Shown here piece by piece: positions 1-6,260 of a stretch of DNA of 7,748 nucleotides. Source of the stretch: Gemmataceae bacterium (GTDB lineage: Bacteria; Planctomycetota; Planctomycetia; Gemmatales; Gemmataceae); assembly GCA_947490035.1 (NCBI GenBank), contig CANLGS010000162.1:1-7748 (forward strand), written 5' to 3'. The position numbers were made by a program, and so were the translations under genes. How positions within the stretch are numbered: position 1 is the first letter of the stretch; each line of letters opens with the position of its first letter. Below the pieces are notes generated by a model. It did no database searches and was not told where the DNA came from. It saw only the letters and a program-made list of their open reading frames with translations.

Positions 1-13
1 CGGTTTGGCACCG

Positions 14-143
14 CTTGAGTGTAGTCATCACGCTCCGCGTGATGTGTTTGGCGGCGCGAACCGGCTTCGCGAAACATCGAAAAGGCCATCACGCGGAGCG
101 TGATGACTACACTCAAGACCATCACGCGGAGCGTGATGACTAC
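14..143. repeat. REP-like palindrome cluster, three copies (one inverted, two direct)
   Basis: Three copies of one GTAG-footed hairpin. Copy A (21-44, plus) has GTAG at 21-24, then an 8-bp stem CATCACGC/GCGTGATG with loop TCC. Copy B (87-110) and copy C (120-143) are the same unit on the minus strand. A and B also share seven bases outside the foot (14-20 and 111-117), giving perfect 31-bp inverted arms at 14-44 and 87-117 around a 42-bp centre. B and C are direct repeats 9 bp apart. Copy C touches the stop codon of the small secreted-protein gene, so the minus strand reads TGA then GTAG. A GTAG foot plus short hairpin in head-to-tail pairs is the known form of REP/BIME elements; assignment to that class is inference. 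The 143 bases left of the first gene hold nothing else I can support. Confidence 0.85.
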
Positions 144-680
144 TCACTTCAAAGACTTCACCCACTTCTCGAACGCCTTGGCGTGTTCGGCGACCGTGAT
201 CGCCGGGCCGCTGAGCCGGAAGTAGTGCGCCTCCTCCTTCTCCTCGATCAGCACCCAGATCACGCGCCAGTCTTCGAGTAGGGTCTCCTTCTTGTCGAGG
301 GGCCGCTCCTTGTACTTCCACGTGCCGCTCACGTCGAGCACGCTCACGGTCGCGCCGGCCACCTCCCACTTCGCGGTCTTGCTGATGTCCTCGGCGGTCT
401 TCCCTTCGGGCACGACGAACGTGGTCTTCCACTTGGGGAAGTTCTTTTCGGCGCCCGGCGGCGTCTCGTTGTAGACCGCGAGTTCGGCGTCCGGGTGGTC
501 CTTCGCGCCCGGCAGTTTGAACTGGAACGTGCGAAGCCGGTTCGACGGCTTCTCGTTCTTCCAGTCGGCCGGGGCGGTCGCGGAGAGCTTGTTCAGCTTC
601 ACCACGACGGGCTTGTCGTCCGCGCCGCGGGCGAAGCCCACGAGGACGAACGCGGCGAGGAGAAAGGAAAGGCGGCGCAT
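144..680 (-). CDS. Small secreted protein of unknown function (planctomycete type)
   Basis: This encodes 178 residues. Residues 1-20 look like a Sec signal peptide: MRR, then a hydrophobic run, then a likely cut after FARGA, so the mature protein should be periplasmic or exported. The mature part is rich in Lys and Trp and has no Cys, no metal motif and no membrane segment. Noted segments are APADWKNEKPSNR (36-48), a central FPKWKTTFV (81-89) and a C-terminal GPAITVAEHAKAFEKWVKSL. Similar small secreted proteins are, as I recall, common in Gemmata relatives, but I know no function and assign none. The ATG at 680 is chosen because it begins the signal peptide and has AAGGAA upstream (690-685, minus). 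The frame stays open to 1154 but would then overlap the haem-protein gene. It lies 128 bases downstream of that gene on the same strand, so co-transcription is possible. Its stop touches REP-like copy C. Confidence 0.85.
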   Translation of the reverse strand: MRRLSFLLAAFVLVGFARGADDKPVVVKLNKLSATAPADWKNEKPSNRLRTFQFKLPGAKDHPDAELAVYNETPPGAEKNFPKWKTTFVVPEGKTAEDISKTAKWEVAGATVSVLDVSGTWKYKERPLDKKETLLEDWRVIWVLIEEKEEAHYFRLSGPAITVAEHAKAFEKWVKSLK

Positions 681-684
681 GGGG

Positions 685-690
685 TTCCTT
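685..690 (-). promoter_or_regulatory. Ribosome binding site of the small secreted-protein gene
   Basis: On the minus strand AAGGAA precedes the ATG by 4 bases, which supports the start at 680. The inverted repeat upstream ends at 694, only 3 bases from this site, so its hairpin in the mRNA could affect ribosome access. Confidence 0.55.
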
Positions 691-693
691 TGT

Positions 694-800
694 GTAGGTG
701 CCGCGAGCCGAGCGGCACGGGCTGGCCCGCGTGGAGGCAATACGAACATTCGGAAGCAATTCGAGTTGGGCAGCCGTGCCGCTCGGCTCGCGGCACCTAC
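694..800. repeat. REP-like inverted pair (BIME-like) between two minus-strand genes
   Basis: Perfect 27-bp inverted arms at 694-720 and 774-800 surround a 53-bp centre. Each arm begins at its outer end with GTAG, followed by a hairpin GTGCCGC/GCGGCAC with a 7-base loop GAGCCGA (698-718 in the left copy). The right copy starts 8 bases after the stop codon of the haem-protein gene, with GTAG facing that stop. The left copy ends 3 bases before the ribosome binding site of the next gene. It fills nearly all of the 128-base spacer. The stem sequence is unrelated to the element at 14-143, although foot and architecture match. There is no T-run after the hairpins, so this is not a classical intrinsic terminator. 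It could still act in mRNA 3'-end protection or attenuation. Confidence 0.85.
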
Positions 801-808
801 CCAGAACA

Positions 809-3800
809 CTACTTCCGCACCTTCGTCTCTTCGGCCGAGGTGAGGCTGAAGTAGAAGCCGTGCGGGTTGTTGCCGTTCGCGACCTTCAGCAACACCGTGT
901 TCTTTCCTTTCACGAGCTTCACCGCGACTTTGTGCGTCTCCGGTGCGGCGGCCTTCGTGTCGCGCGTCGTGAACACGTCCTTGCCGTTCACCCACAGCTT
1001 CGCGCCGTCGTCCGGCCCGAGCAGAACCTCGGCGGCCTGATCGACCGGCGATTCGATCTCGACGTACATGTACGACGCGGAGTTGTTGCCCGCGGTTCCG
1101 TGCATTGCCGCGAGATCGAAGTAGCCCTTCCCGTCGGGGCGGATCGTCTTCCACGCGAGCTTGCCGAACGTCGCCTTCGGGTCGAACTCGCCCTTCTCTG
1201 GGCCGAACGTCGCATCGAGCGCGGCGTCCATGTCTTTCGCCGGGAACGGGCCGACGACGTGGAAGCTGTCCGGTGTGAACGCCGCCATCTTTAGCGTTTC
1301 CAGGTACGCGACGAGATCGACGAGTTCCTCCTCACTCAGCGCCGCGATGATGTCCTCCGGCATAATGGACACCTTCAGTTTGCGCACCGGCCCTTCGATG
1401 TCCTTCTTCGCGACGGTCGTGTCCTTGCCGTTCGCGTCGCGGAGCGTGATCGCCGTCGGCGTGTCCGAGATGAGTAACCCGCTCACGGTCACGTCCGCGG
1501 TGGTCGTGACCGAGTGTTGCAGGTACTGGTCGGCGATGGCCTTCGACGGGAACAGCAGCGACTCGTACAGGTTCTCGCGGCTCGTCGCCTTCTTGCCGAC
1601 CATCGACAGGTCCGGGCCGACCTGACCGCCGACGCCGCGAACCATGTGGCACTTCGCGCACTGCGACGCACCTGAGAAACTTGCGGCCCACACCACCTTG
1701 CCGCGGGCAACGTCGCCGTTGCGCTTCGCAAGTTCGCCGAGCGCGGGCAGGTTCTTGGGGTTCAGTTTGCCGGCCGCCGGGAACGCGAGCTTCGCCCGGT
1801 TCGCGAGGTCCGCGTAGGGCGAGTTGCGAAGCAACCGACCCGCCTCCGCGACGACTTCCTTCGGCAGACCGTCCTTCGCGTGGGTGTCGAGCAACCACTG
1901 CGAACCGGCGCGGTTGCCGGCCAGCGCGCTCAGCGCGGCGGACTTCAGTTCCGGCGTGCCGCGATCACCCGCGTTGACAGCGCGAGTCAGAGCATCAATC
2001 GCGTTGGTCGTGAACTTCGCGGGCTTCGCGCCCTTCGGGAGCAGTTCGCCGAGCGCTTGCACGCACGCGACCGACAGCGGGTTCTCCGGGCTGCCAACGT
2101 CGATGAGCGCCGACACGCTCTTGTCGTCGGGCAACTTGCCGAGCGTGCGAATCGCTTCTTTGCGAAGGTCGAGCGCGGCATCTTTGTTCTTCGCGATAGC
2201 AACCACCGCGTCAAGACGGTCGAGCGTGCCCGCGGCGGCGATGAGTTGCAAGCCGGTCGCGGTGGTCTTCCCGTCCTTGAGCAACACGTCGAGCGCCGCG
2301 GCGAGTTCCTTGCCCGTCTGAAGCGACTTCCACTTCGTCGGCAGGAAGAGCTTGAGGTTCGCGATGGCTTGCGCCTTCGTCTCCGGAGCGGCGTCGCCCT
2401 TGAGTACATCCAGCATCGTCAGCCCGGCGGAGGGGTCGTCGCTGGTCGCGAGGATATCGACGATGCGGCCCTTCTGCGCGCCGGTGAGCTTCGGGTCACT
2501 GAGCAACTTGCCGAGTCGCGGGAGAACGGACTTCGGCCGCAGTTCCCACACGAGGTCCGCGACCTTGTCGTTCCACTCCGGGAAGTGCTTGTCGAAGTCC
2601 GCGAGGATCGCGTCGCGCCGCACCGGGTCGGTACCGCACGCGATGTTCAGCGCCGCGCGGTAGAAGTGGTCGGAGCCGTCGTAGGCTTTGGCGAAAGCGT
2701 AGAACGTGTCCATCGGGAATTTATCAACCGGAACGAACTGAAGGTAGATCGCGGCCTCGCGCACTTGGCCGGGAGTGAACTTTGTCACATCCACCCCGAA
2801 GTGGAGTTTGCTGCCATCGTCGCGATACCTCCGCGTCCACAATTGGTAGAACCGGTCATCAGGTTTACCCACACGGGTTCCCCACCCCATGCTTAGAGCT
2901 TGCTTCGCCGCCCGCTTATTTATGAGGGTCGAGAGCCATTGCATGCGGGCGACGACCAGCAAGTCTGGATGTGTTCGCACCTCTTCCACAAGCAGTTGAA
3001 CGACATCTTCCAACGGGAGCGAAATGAGTGCGGAAATTGCGAGGGCGCGAGTTGATTGACAAGGTGAACCGAGCGCCGCCACCATCCCCTCCTTCGTGTC
3101 GAGTTTCACCTCCGGCACGGTGTACCCCTTGTGGCCCTTCGGGGTGATGCGGTAGATGCGGCCGTCGGTGGGGTCGCCCATGCCGTGCCCGCCGACGCCG
3201 CGGTCGTACCAGTCGGCCACGAAGATGCTGCCGTCGGGAGCGACGCACACGTCACTCGGCCGGAACCACGGGTCGCTACTCGTAAGGAGCAGTTCCTTGT
3301 CGAGTTCGTACCCGGCACCCTTCGGCTTCGGGAAGAACCACCGCACTTCGGACGGGGCGCAGTCGCAGTGCAGCAGCGCACCGGTGTACTTCTTCGCGAA
3401 CATTGCGCCTTCGTAGAACGTGATGCCGGTCGGGCTGCCCTGCCCGGTGCCCAACACCTTGTGAACGATGCCGGGTTGCTCCTCGTGCCAGTGCGACTGA
3501 CCGGCGCCGCGCGGGCCGTAACCGTAGTTGCCGCCGGGCATCACGAAGCAGATGCGCGTCTGCCGGTTGCCGTCGTCGTCGTTGTCCGACAGCCACACCT
3601 CGCCGAAGCTGTTCACGCAACACTCGTAGTTGTTGCGGAAGTTGTGCGCGATCAGTTCGAGGTTCGTGCCGTCCATGTCGCACCGCCACACGGTCGCCTT
3701 CTGCACGTCGGTGGTGTTCGAGGTCCACTTCTTGCCCTTGCCGTCGCTGCTTTGCAAGTCCTTCACGCCGCTGTCGCCGACGGTGAAGTACAGCTTGCCG

Positions 3801-4345
3801 TCCGGCCCGATGTTGAGGCCGTGAACGCCGTGGTCGTGGTCGAACCCGCCGAACCCGGTGAGGAACTTCTTCGGCGGGCCGTCGGCCTTCAGGTCGCCGT
3901 CTTTGTCTTCAAACACCAGGATGTCCGGCGACTGGCACACGAACACGCGTTGGCCCTTGCCATCCGGGTACGGCGCGACGCACACTCCGAGCGGGCCGTA
4001 AATCTCTTCGCCCTGGTAGAACGTGACCACCTTCGACGCCTTCCCCTCGCCCTTCTCATCGACCAGCACGACGATGCGGTCGCCTTCCTTGCGGATGATC
4101 GGCCGGTTGAAGTTCTTCCGCCGGTAGTTGACCGCCTCCGCGACCCACACGCGGCCCTTGTGATCGATGTCGATGGAGGTGGGGTTGATGAGCATCGGTT
4201 CCGCGGCGAACAGCTCCACCTGGAAACCGTCCGCGACCTTGAGCGCCGCGAGCGCCTTCTCCGGCGGCAGCGGCCCGCCTTTGGGCTGAGCGAACAGTGG
4301 CGAAGCGAGCGCGACGAGAGCGACGAGGCAAACGAGCCGGCGCAT
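809..4345 (-). CDS. Secreted PVC-type haem-binding CxxCH protein (membrane-bound dehydrogenase-like)
   Basis: This is a 1178-residue exported protein. Residues 1-20 form a signal peptide ending near LFAQ. Residues about 30-400 form a beta-propeller like the glucose/sorbosone dehydrogenase group, with HDHGVHGLNIGPDGKLYF (170-187), HNFRNNYE (234-241), SHWHEEQPG (284-292) and RPSDVCVAPDGSIFVADWYD (362-381). Residues about 415-870 are helical HEAT-like repeats. A cytochrome-c-like domain follows: covalent haem site C896-A-K-C899-H900, then GPDLS (910-914) and SIMPED, whose M995 is the probable distal ligand. Residues about 1021-1178 form a beta-sandwich-like tail with VLLGPDDGAKLWVNGKDVF. This architecture is typical of Planctomycetes and Verrucomicrobia, where the proteins are thought to be redox enzymes, perhaps on sugars. 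Substrate and partners are unknown. The start is supported by the signal peptide and by GGAG 8 bases upstream. Residues about 429-544 are coded by DNA of lower GC than the flanks. The assignment is firm for family, weak for activity. Confidence 0.9.
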   Translation of the reverse strand: MRRLVCLVALVALASPLFAQPKGGPLPPEKALAALKVADGFQVELFAAEPMLINPTSIDIDHKGRVWVAEAVNYRRKNFNRPIIRKEGDRIVVLVDEKGEGKASKVVTFYQGEEIYGPLGVCVAPYPDGKGQRVFVCQSPDILVFEDKDGDLKADGPPKKFLTGFGGFDHDHGVHGLNIGPDGKLYFTVGDSGVKDLQSSDGKGKKWTSNTTDVQKATVWRCDMDGTNLELIAHNFRNNYECCVNSFGEVWLSDNDDDGNRQTRICFVMPGGNYGYGPRGAGQSHWHEEQPGIVHKVLGTGQGSPTGITFYEGAMFAKKYTGALLHCDCAPSEVRWFFPKPKGAGYELDKELLLTSSDPWFRPSDVCVAPDGSIFVADWYDRGVGGHGMGDPTDGRIYRITPKGHKGYTVPEVKLDTKEGMVAALGSPCQSTRALAISALISLPLEDVVQLLVEEVRTHPDLLVVARMQWLSTLINKRAAKQALSMGWGTRVGKPDDRFYQLWTRRYRDDGSKLHFGVDVTKFTPGQVREAAIYLQFVPVDKFPMDTFYAFAKAYDGSDHFYRAALNIACGTDPVRRDAILADFDKHFPEWNDKVADLVWELRPKSVLPRLGKLLSDPKLTGAQKGRIVDILATSDDPSAGLTMLDVLKGDAAPETKAQAIANLKLFLPTKWKSLQTGKELAAALDVLLKDGKTTATGLQLIAAAGTLDRLDAVVAIAKNKDAALDLRKEAIRTLGKLPDDKSVSALIDVGSPENPLSVACVQALGELLPKGAKPAKFTTNAIDALTRAVNAGDRGTPELKSAALSALAGNRAGSQWLLDTHAKDGLPKEVVAEAGRLLRNSPYADLANRAKLAFPAAGKLNPKNLPALGELAKRNGDVARGKVVWAASFSGASQCAKCHMVRGVGGQVGPDLSMVGKKATSRENLYESLLFPSKAIADQYLQHSVTTTADVTVSGLLISDTPTAITLRDANGKDTTVAKKDIEGPVRKLKVSIMPEDIIAALSEEELVDLVAYLETLKMAAFTPDSFHVVGPFPAKDMDAALDATFGPEKGEFDPKATFGKLAWKTIRPDGKGYFDLAAMHGTAGNNSASYMYVEIESPVDQAAEVLLGPDDGAKLWVNGKDVFTTRDTKAAAPETHKVAVKLVKGKNTVLLKVANGNNPHGFYFSLTSAEETKVRK

Positions 4346-4723
4346 GCGAGAGGCTCCGGGGGTGAGGTAGGTGGGATCAGTGTACCGCGAAAGGGGCGAG
4401 GTGGCGCGTCTTGGTTTTTACCCCGGAGGGGTAACACTCCTCAGCCCAGGGCAACGCCCTGGGTGGGCGTTTGCGGTCGCGCCAGAACCGACGCACGCCC
4501 GATGGCCGGCGCGCCGGGTGCCCGTGGAGTCACCCAGGGCGTTGCCCTGGGCTGAGGAGTATAACCCCTTCGGGGTATAGACCAAGACATGCGTTCTTCT
4601 CTCCCCACCTCACTTCCTCTCGTGCCTCAACATCGGGCCTCGCGGATGTGGCAACCCCGTTCGCCTGTGCCGATTTCCCGATCTAGAGTTCAGCGCCACG
4701 ATCCCGTTCCGCGAGCGCATTTC
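4346..4723. other. Divergent intergenic region
   Basis: These 378 bases separate the haem-protein gene (minus) and the kinase gene (plus), so promoters for both must lie here or be absent. Most of it is taken up by the large inverted repeat at 4408-4588. The remaining 62 bases on the haem-protein side hold its ribosome binding site (GGAG on minus, 4357-4354). The 135 bases on the kinase side (4589-4723) are open in the kinase frame but do not read like family sequence. I could not find a convincing -35/-10 pair for either gene. Confidence 0.7.
4408..4588. repeat. Large nested inverted repeat, 58-bp arms
   Basis: Arms 4408-4465 and 4531-4588 pair over 58 positions with five mismatches (at 4416, 4418, 4426, 4433 and 4435; two of these are G-T). 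The inner 30 bp (4436-4465 with 4531-4560) are perfect. Each arm contains two hairpins of its own: ACCCC/GGGGT (4420-4424 with 4428-4432) and CCCAGGGC-AAC-GCCCTGGG (4445-4463). The 65-bp centre (4466-4530) has a 12-bp palindrome CCGGCGCGCCGG at 4506-4517. There is no GTAG foot, so I place it apart from the REP-like elements. It carries no coding sequence. A non-autonomous mobile palindrome is the likeliest origin; a regulatory role in the divergent region is possible. Neither is shown. Confidence 0.88.
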
Positions 4724-6109
4724 ATGATCGGCCGCGTATTCATGGGGCGGTACGAGACCCGGCGCTTGCTCGGCGAGGGCGGCATGGGGAAGGTGTACCT
4801 CGCGCGCCAGGTCGATCTCGGCCGCGAAGTCGTCGTCAAGGTTATGCACGACACAATTGCCACCGACCCGAAGTTCCGCGACCGGTTCCTGCGCGAAACG
4901 CTACTCATGGCGCGGTTCCAGCACCCCGGCGCGGTCACCCTCTACGACGCCACCCTCGACGACCCGCTCGGGCCGTGCATCGTGATGGAGTACGTTCGCG
5001 GGGTGAACCTCGAATCGCTGCTCGCCAAGAACAAGCGGATGACCGCGCCGCGCGTGGGCCGCATCATCGGCGAGTTGTGCGAGGTGCTTCAGGCGGCGCA
5101 CGACGAGGGCATTATTCACCGCGACCTCAAGCCCGCGAACCTCATGGTCGTGGACGCGGACACGCCGCGCGAGCGCATCAAGGTCATGGACTTCGGCCTC
5201 GCGAAACTAATCGAGGGCGAGCCGGACACGCGGAAGGTGACCGACACGAACGTCGATTTCGCCGTCGGCACCCCGGGCTACATCTGCCCGGAGCAGGTTC
5301 GCGGCGAGGAGATGGACCACCGCGGCGACCTGTACAGCGTCGGCGTGATGATGTACGAGTTGCTCACCGGTCGGTTGCCGTTCAACGGGCCGACCAGCAT
5401 GGACATCCTGCTGGCGCACGCGACCGAGTACGCGGCGCCGTTCGCGGAGTTGGGTCTGGGCGGGTGGGTGCCGGCGGAAGTGGAAGAGCTGGTGTTCGAC
5501 ACGCTGGCGAAAGACCCCGACGACCGGCCGCAGACGGCGCGCGAACTGGCGGAGCGGTTCGACACCGCGCTCAATCGCGCGCAGGTGAAGGCGGACGCCC
5601 GCGGATCGCAAGCGCCGCGCTCGCACGGCGGGTCGGCGCCCGGTTCGAGGTACATGACCCCCGCGCTGCCGTCGTCCGCGATCACGACGCCCGCGCCCGC
5701 TTCGACGGTGACGCAGTCCGGGCCGTCGCGCGATCAGGCCGCGCTGCCGTTCCACATGGAAGCGTGGATGCCGGAGCGGATCGCGATTATGAAACTGCGC
5801 GGGTTCGTCCACGACGCCGGCGGCGAGGTGGTCGAGAGCGTGCCGGGGCTAATCAAGGTGCGGCTCGGCGGCCGGAAGACGCCGACCGGCGGCCCGCTGT
5901 CGTGGCTCGGGTTGCGGCGCGCGTCCAGCCCGATCGACGTGGAACTGCACCTGCACCACCTCGACCCGGCGAAGGACAACCAGTTGACGGTTCACGTGCT
6001 GTTCCGCCCGTCGCACCTGGCCTTGCTGACCGACCGCAACTGGCGGCAGCGCTGCACGCAGGTGTTCATCGAACTGCGCTCGTACCTGATGGGCCGCTCC
6101 CCCGCGTAG
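4724..6109 (+). CDS. Hanks-type serine/threonine protein kinase, cytosolic
   Basis: This encodes 461 residues with a complete kinase domain at about 10-280. The glycine loop is GEGGMGKV (17-24), the ATP lysine K39 (VVVKVM) and the helix-C glutamate E58. The catalytic loop is HRDLKPAN (132-139, base D134, an RD kinase), followed by DFG (156-158), the activation-segment end GTPGYICPE (182-190, CPE in place of APE), D202 and the subdomain XI arginine R268. A Pro/Ser/Ala-rich linker (about 290-340) leads to a C-terminal region (about 345-461) that I do not recognise as a named domain. There is no membrane segment and no PASTA or WD40 repeat, so a soluble kinase acting on unknown substrates is inferred. 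The ATG at 4724 gives MIGRVFMGRYE, a usual beginning for this group. 4589 would add 45 unlikely residues and 4742 would remove six. No clear Shine-Dalgarno sequence precedes 4724. The stop TAG lies within a REP-like element. Confidence 0.92.
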   Translation: MIGRVFMGRYETRRLLGEGGMGKVYLARQVDLGREVVVKVMHDTIATDPKFRDRFLRETLLMARFQHPGAVTLYDATLDDPLGPCIVMEYVRGVNLESLLAKNKRMTAPRVGRIIGELCEVLQAAHDEGIIHRDLKPANLMVVDADTPRERIKVMDFGLAKLIEGEPDTRKVTDTNVDFAVGTPGYICPEQVRGEEMDHRGDLYSVGVMMYELLTGRLPFNGPTSMDILLAHATEYAAPFAELGLGGWVPAEVEELVFDTLAKDPDDRPQTARELAERFDTALNRAQVKADARGSQAPRSHGGSAPGSRYMTPALPSSAITTPAPASTVTQSGPSRDQAALPFHMEAWMPERIAIMKLRGFVHDAGGEVVESVPGLIKVRLGGRKTPTGGPLSWLGLRRASSPIDVELHLHHLDPAKDNQLTVHVLFRPSHLALLTDRNWRQRCTQVFIELRSYLMGRSPA

Positions 6110-6160
6110 GACAGGCCGCTGGCCTGTCAGGATCGAGACAGGCCAGCGGCCTGTCCTACG
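6105..6160. repeat. REP-like inverted pair overlapping the kinase stop codon
   Basis: Perfect 24-bp inverted arms at 6105-6128 and 6137-6160 surround an 8-base loop. Each arm has a GTAG foot (6106-6109 on plus; 6159-6156 on minus) followed by its own hairpin GACAGGCC-GCT-GGCCTGTC or its complement. GACAGGCC or its complement therefore occurs four times in 56 bases. The TAG of the left foot is the kinase stop codon. The form is the same as at 14-143 and 694-800, but the stem sequence differs. No T-run follows, so it is not a classical terminator. Confidence 0.9.
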
Positions 6161-6205
6161 AGAGCCCGGATCACATCTCCCAAACAGCGGCTTGTGGAGT
6201 CCGGC

Positions 6206-6233
6206 TTGCATTTTCCAGAGGTCACCGTAGTAT
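6206..6233 (+). promoter_or_regulatory. Candidate sigma-70-like promoter for the glycosyltransferase gene
   Basis: TTGCAT (6206-6211) and TAGTAT (6228-6233) are 16 bases apart. The -10 box matches TATAAT at four of six positions and the -35 box matches TTGACA at three of six. It lies 27 bases before the start codon and after the REP-like element, a sensible place for a separate transcript. It is seen by eye only and may be chance. Confidence 0.3.
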
Positions 6234-6249
6234 CCGCCATCCCGGTAAC

Positions 6250-6253
6250 GGAG
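6250..6253 (+). promoter_or_regulatory. Ribosome binding site of the glycosyltransferase gene
   Basis: GGAG sits 7 bases before the ATG at 6261, good spacing that fixes this start. Confidence 0.6.
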
Positions 6254-6260
6254 TACCAAC

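Noticed and set aside
14..143. Three repeated units taken as a small CRISPR array
   Set aside because: One unit is inverted, the units are hairpins with a GTAG foot, and the spacings are 42 and 9 bases. No cas genes are present.
681..1154. Upstream extension of the small secreted-protein gene
   Set aside because: It would read through the BIME-like repeat and overlap the haem-protein gene; the signal peptide begins at 680.
4506..4517. 12-bp GC-only palindrome as an operator site
   Set aside because: Short GC palindromes are frequent by chance at this base composition, and it lies in the centre of a larger repeat with no matching second site.
3131..4555. Long open frame (474 codons) on the plus strand, antisense to the haem-protein gene
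   Set aside because: Shadow of a high-GC gene. The translation is Arg/Val/Ala-rich without family motifs, and the minus frame has signal peptide, propeller and haem motifs.
4589..4723. Longer kinase N-terminus starting at 4589
   Set aside because: The 45 added residues are low-complexity and unlike the family, and the ATG touches the outer end of the inverted repeat. The usual kinase beginning is at 4724.
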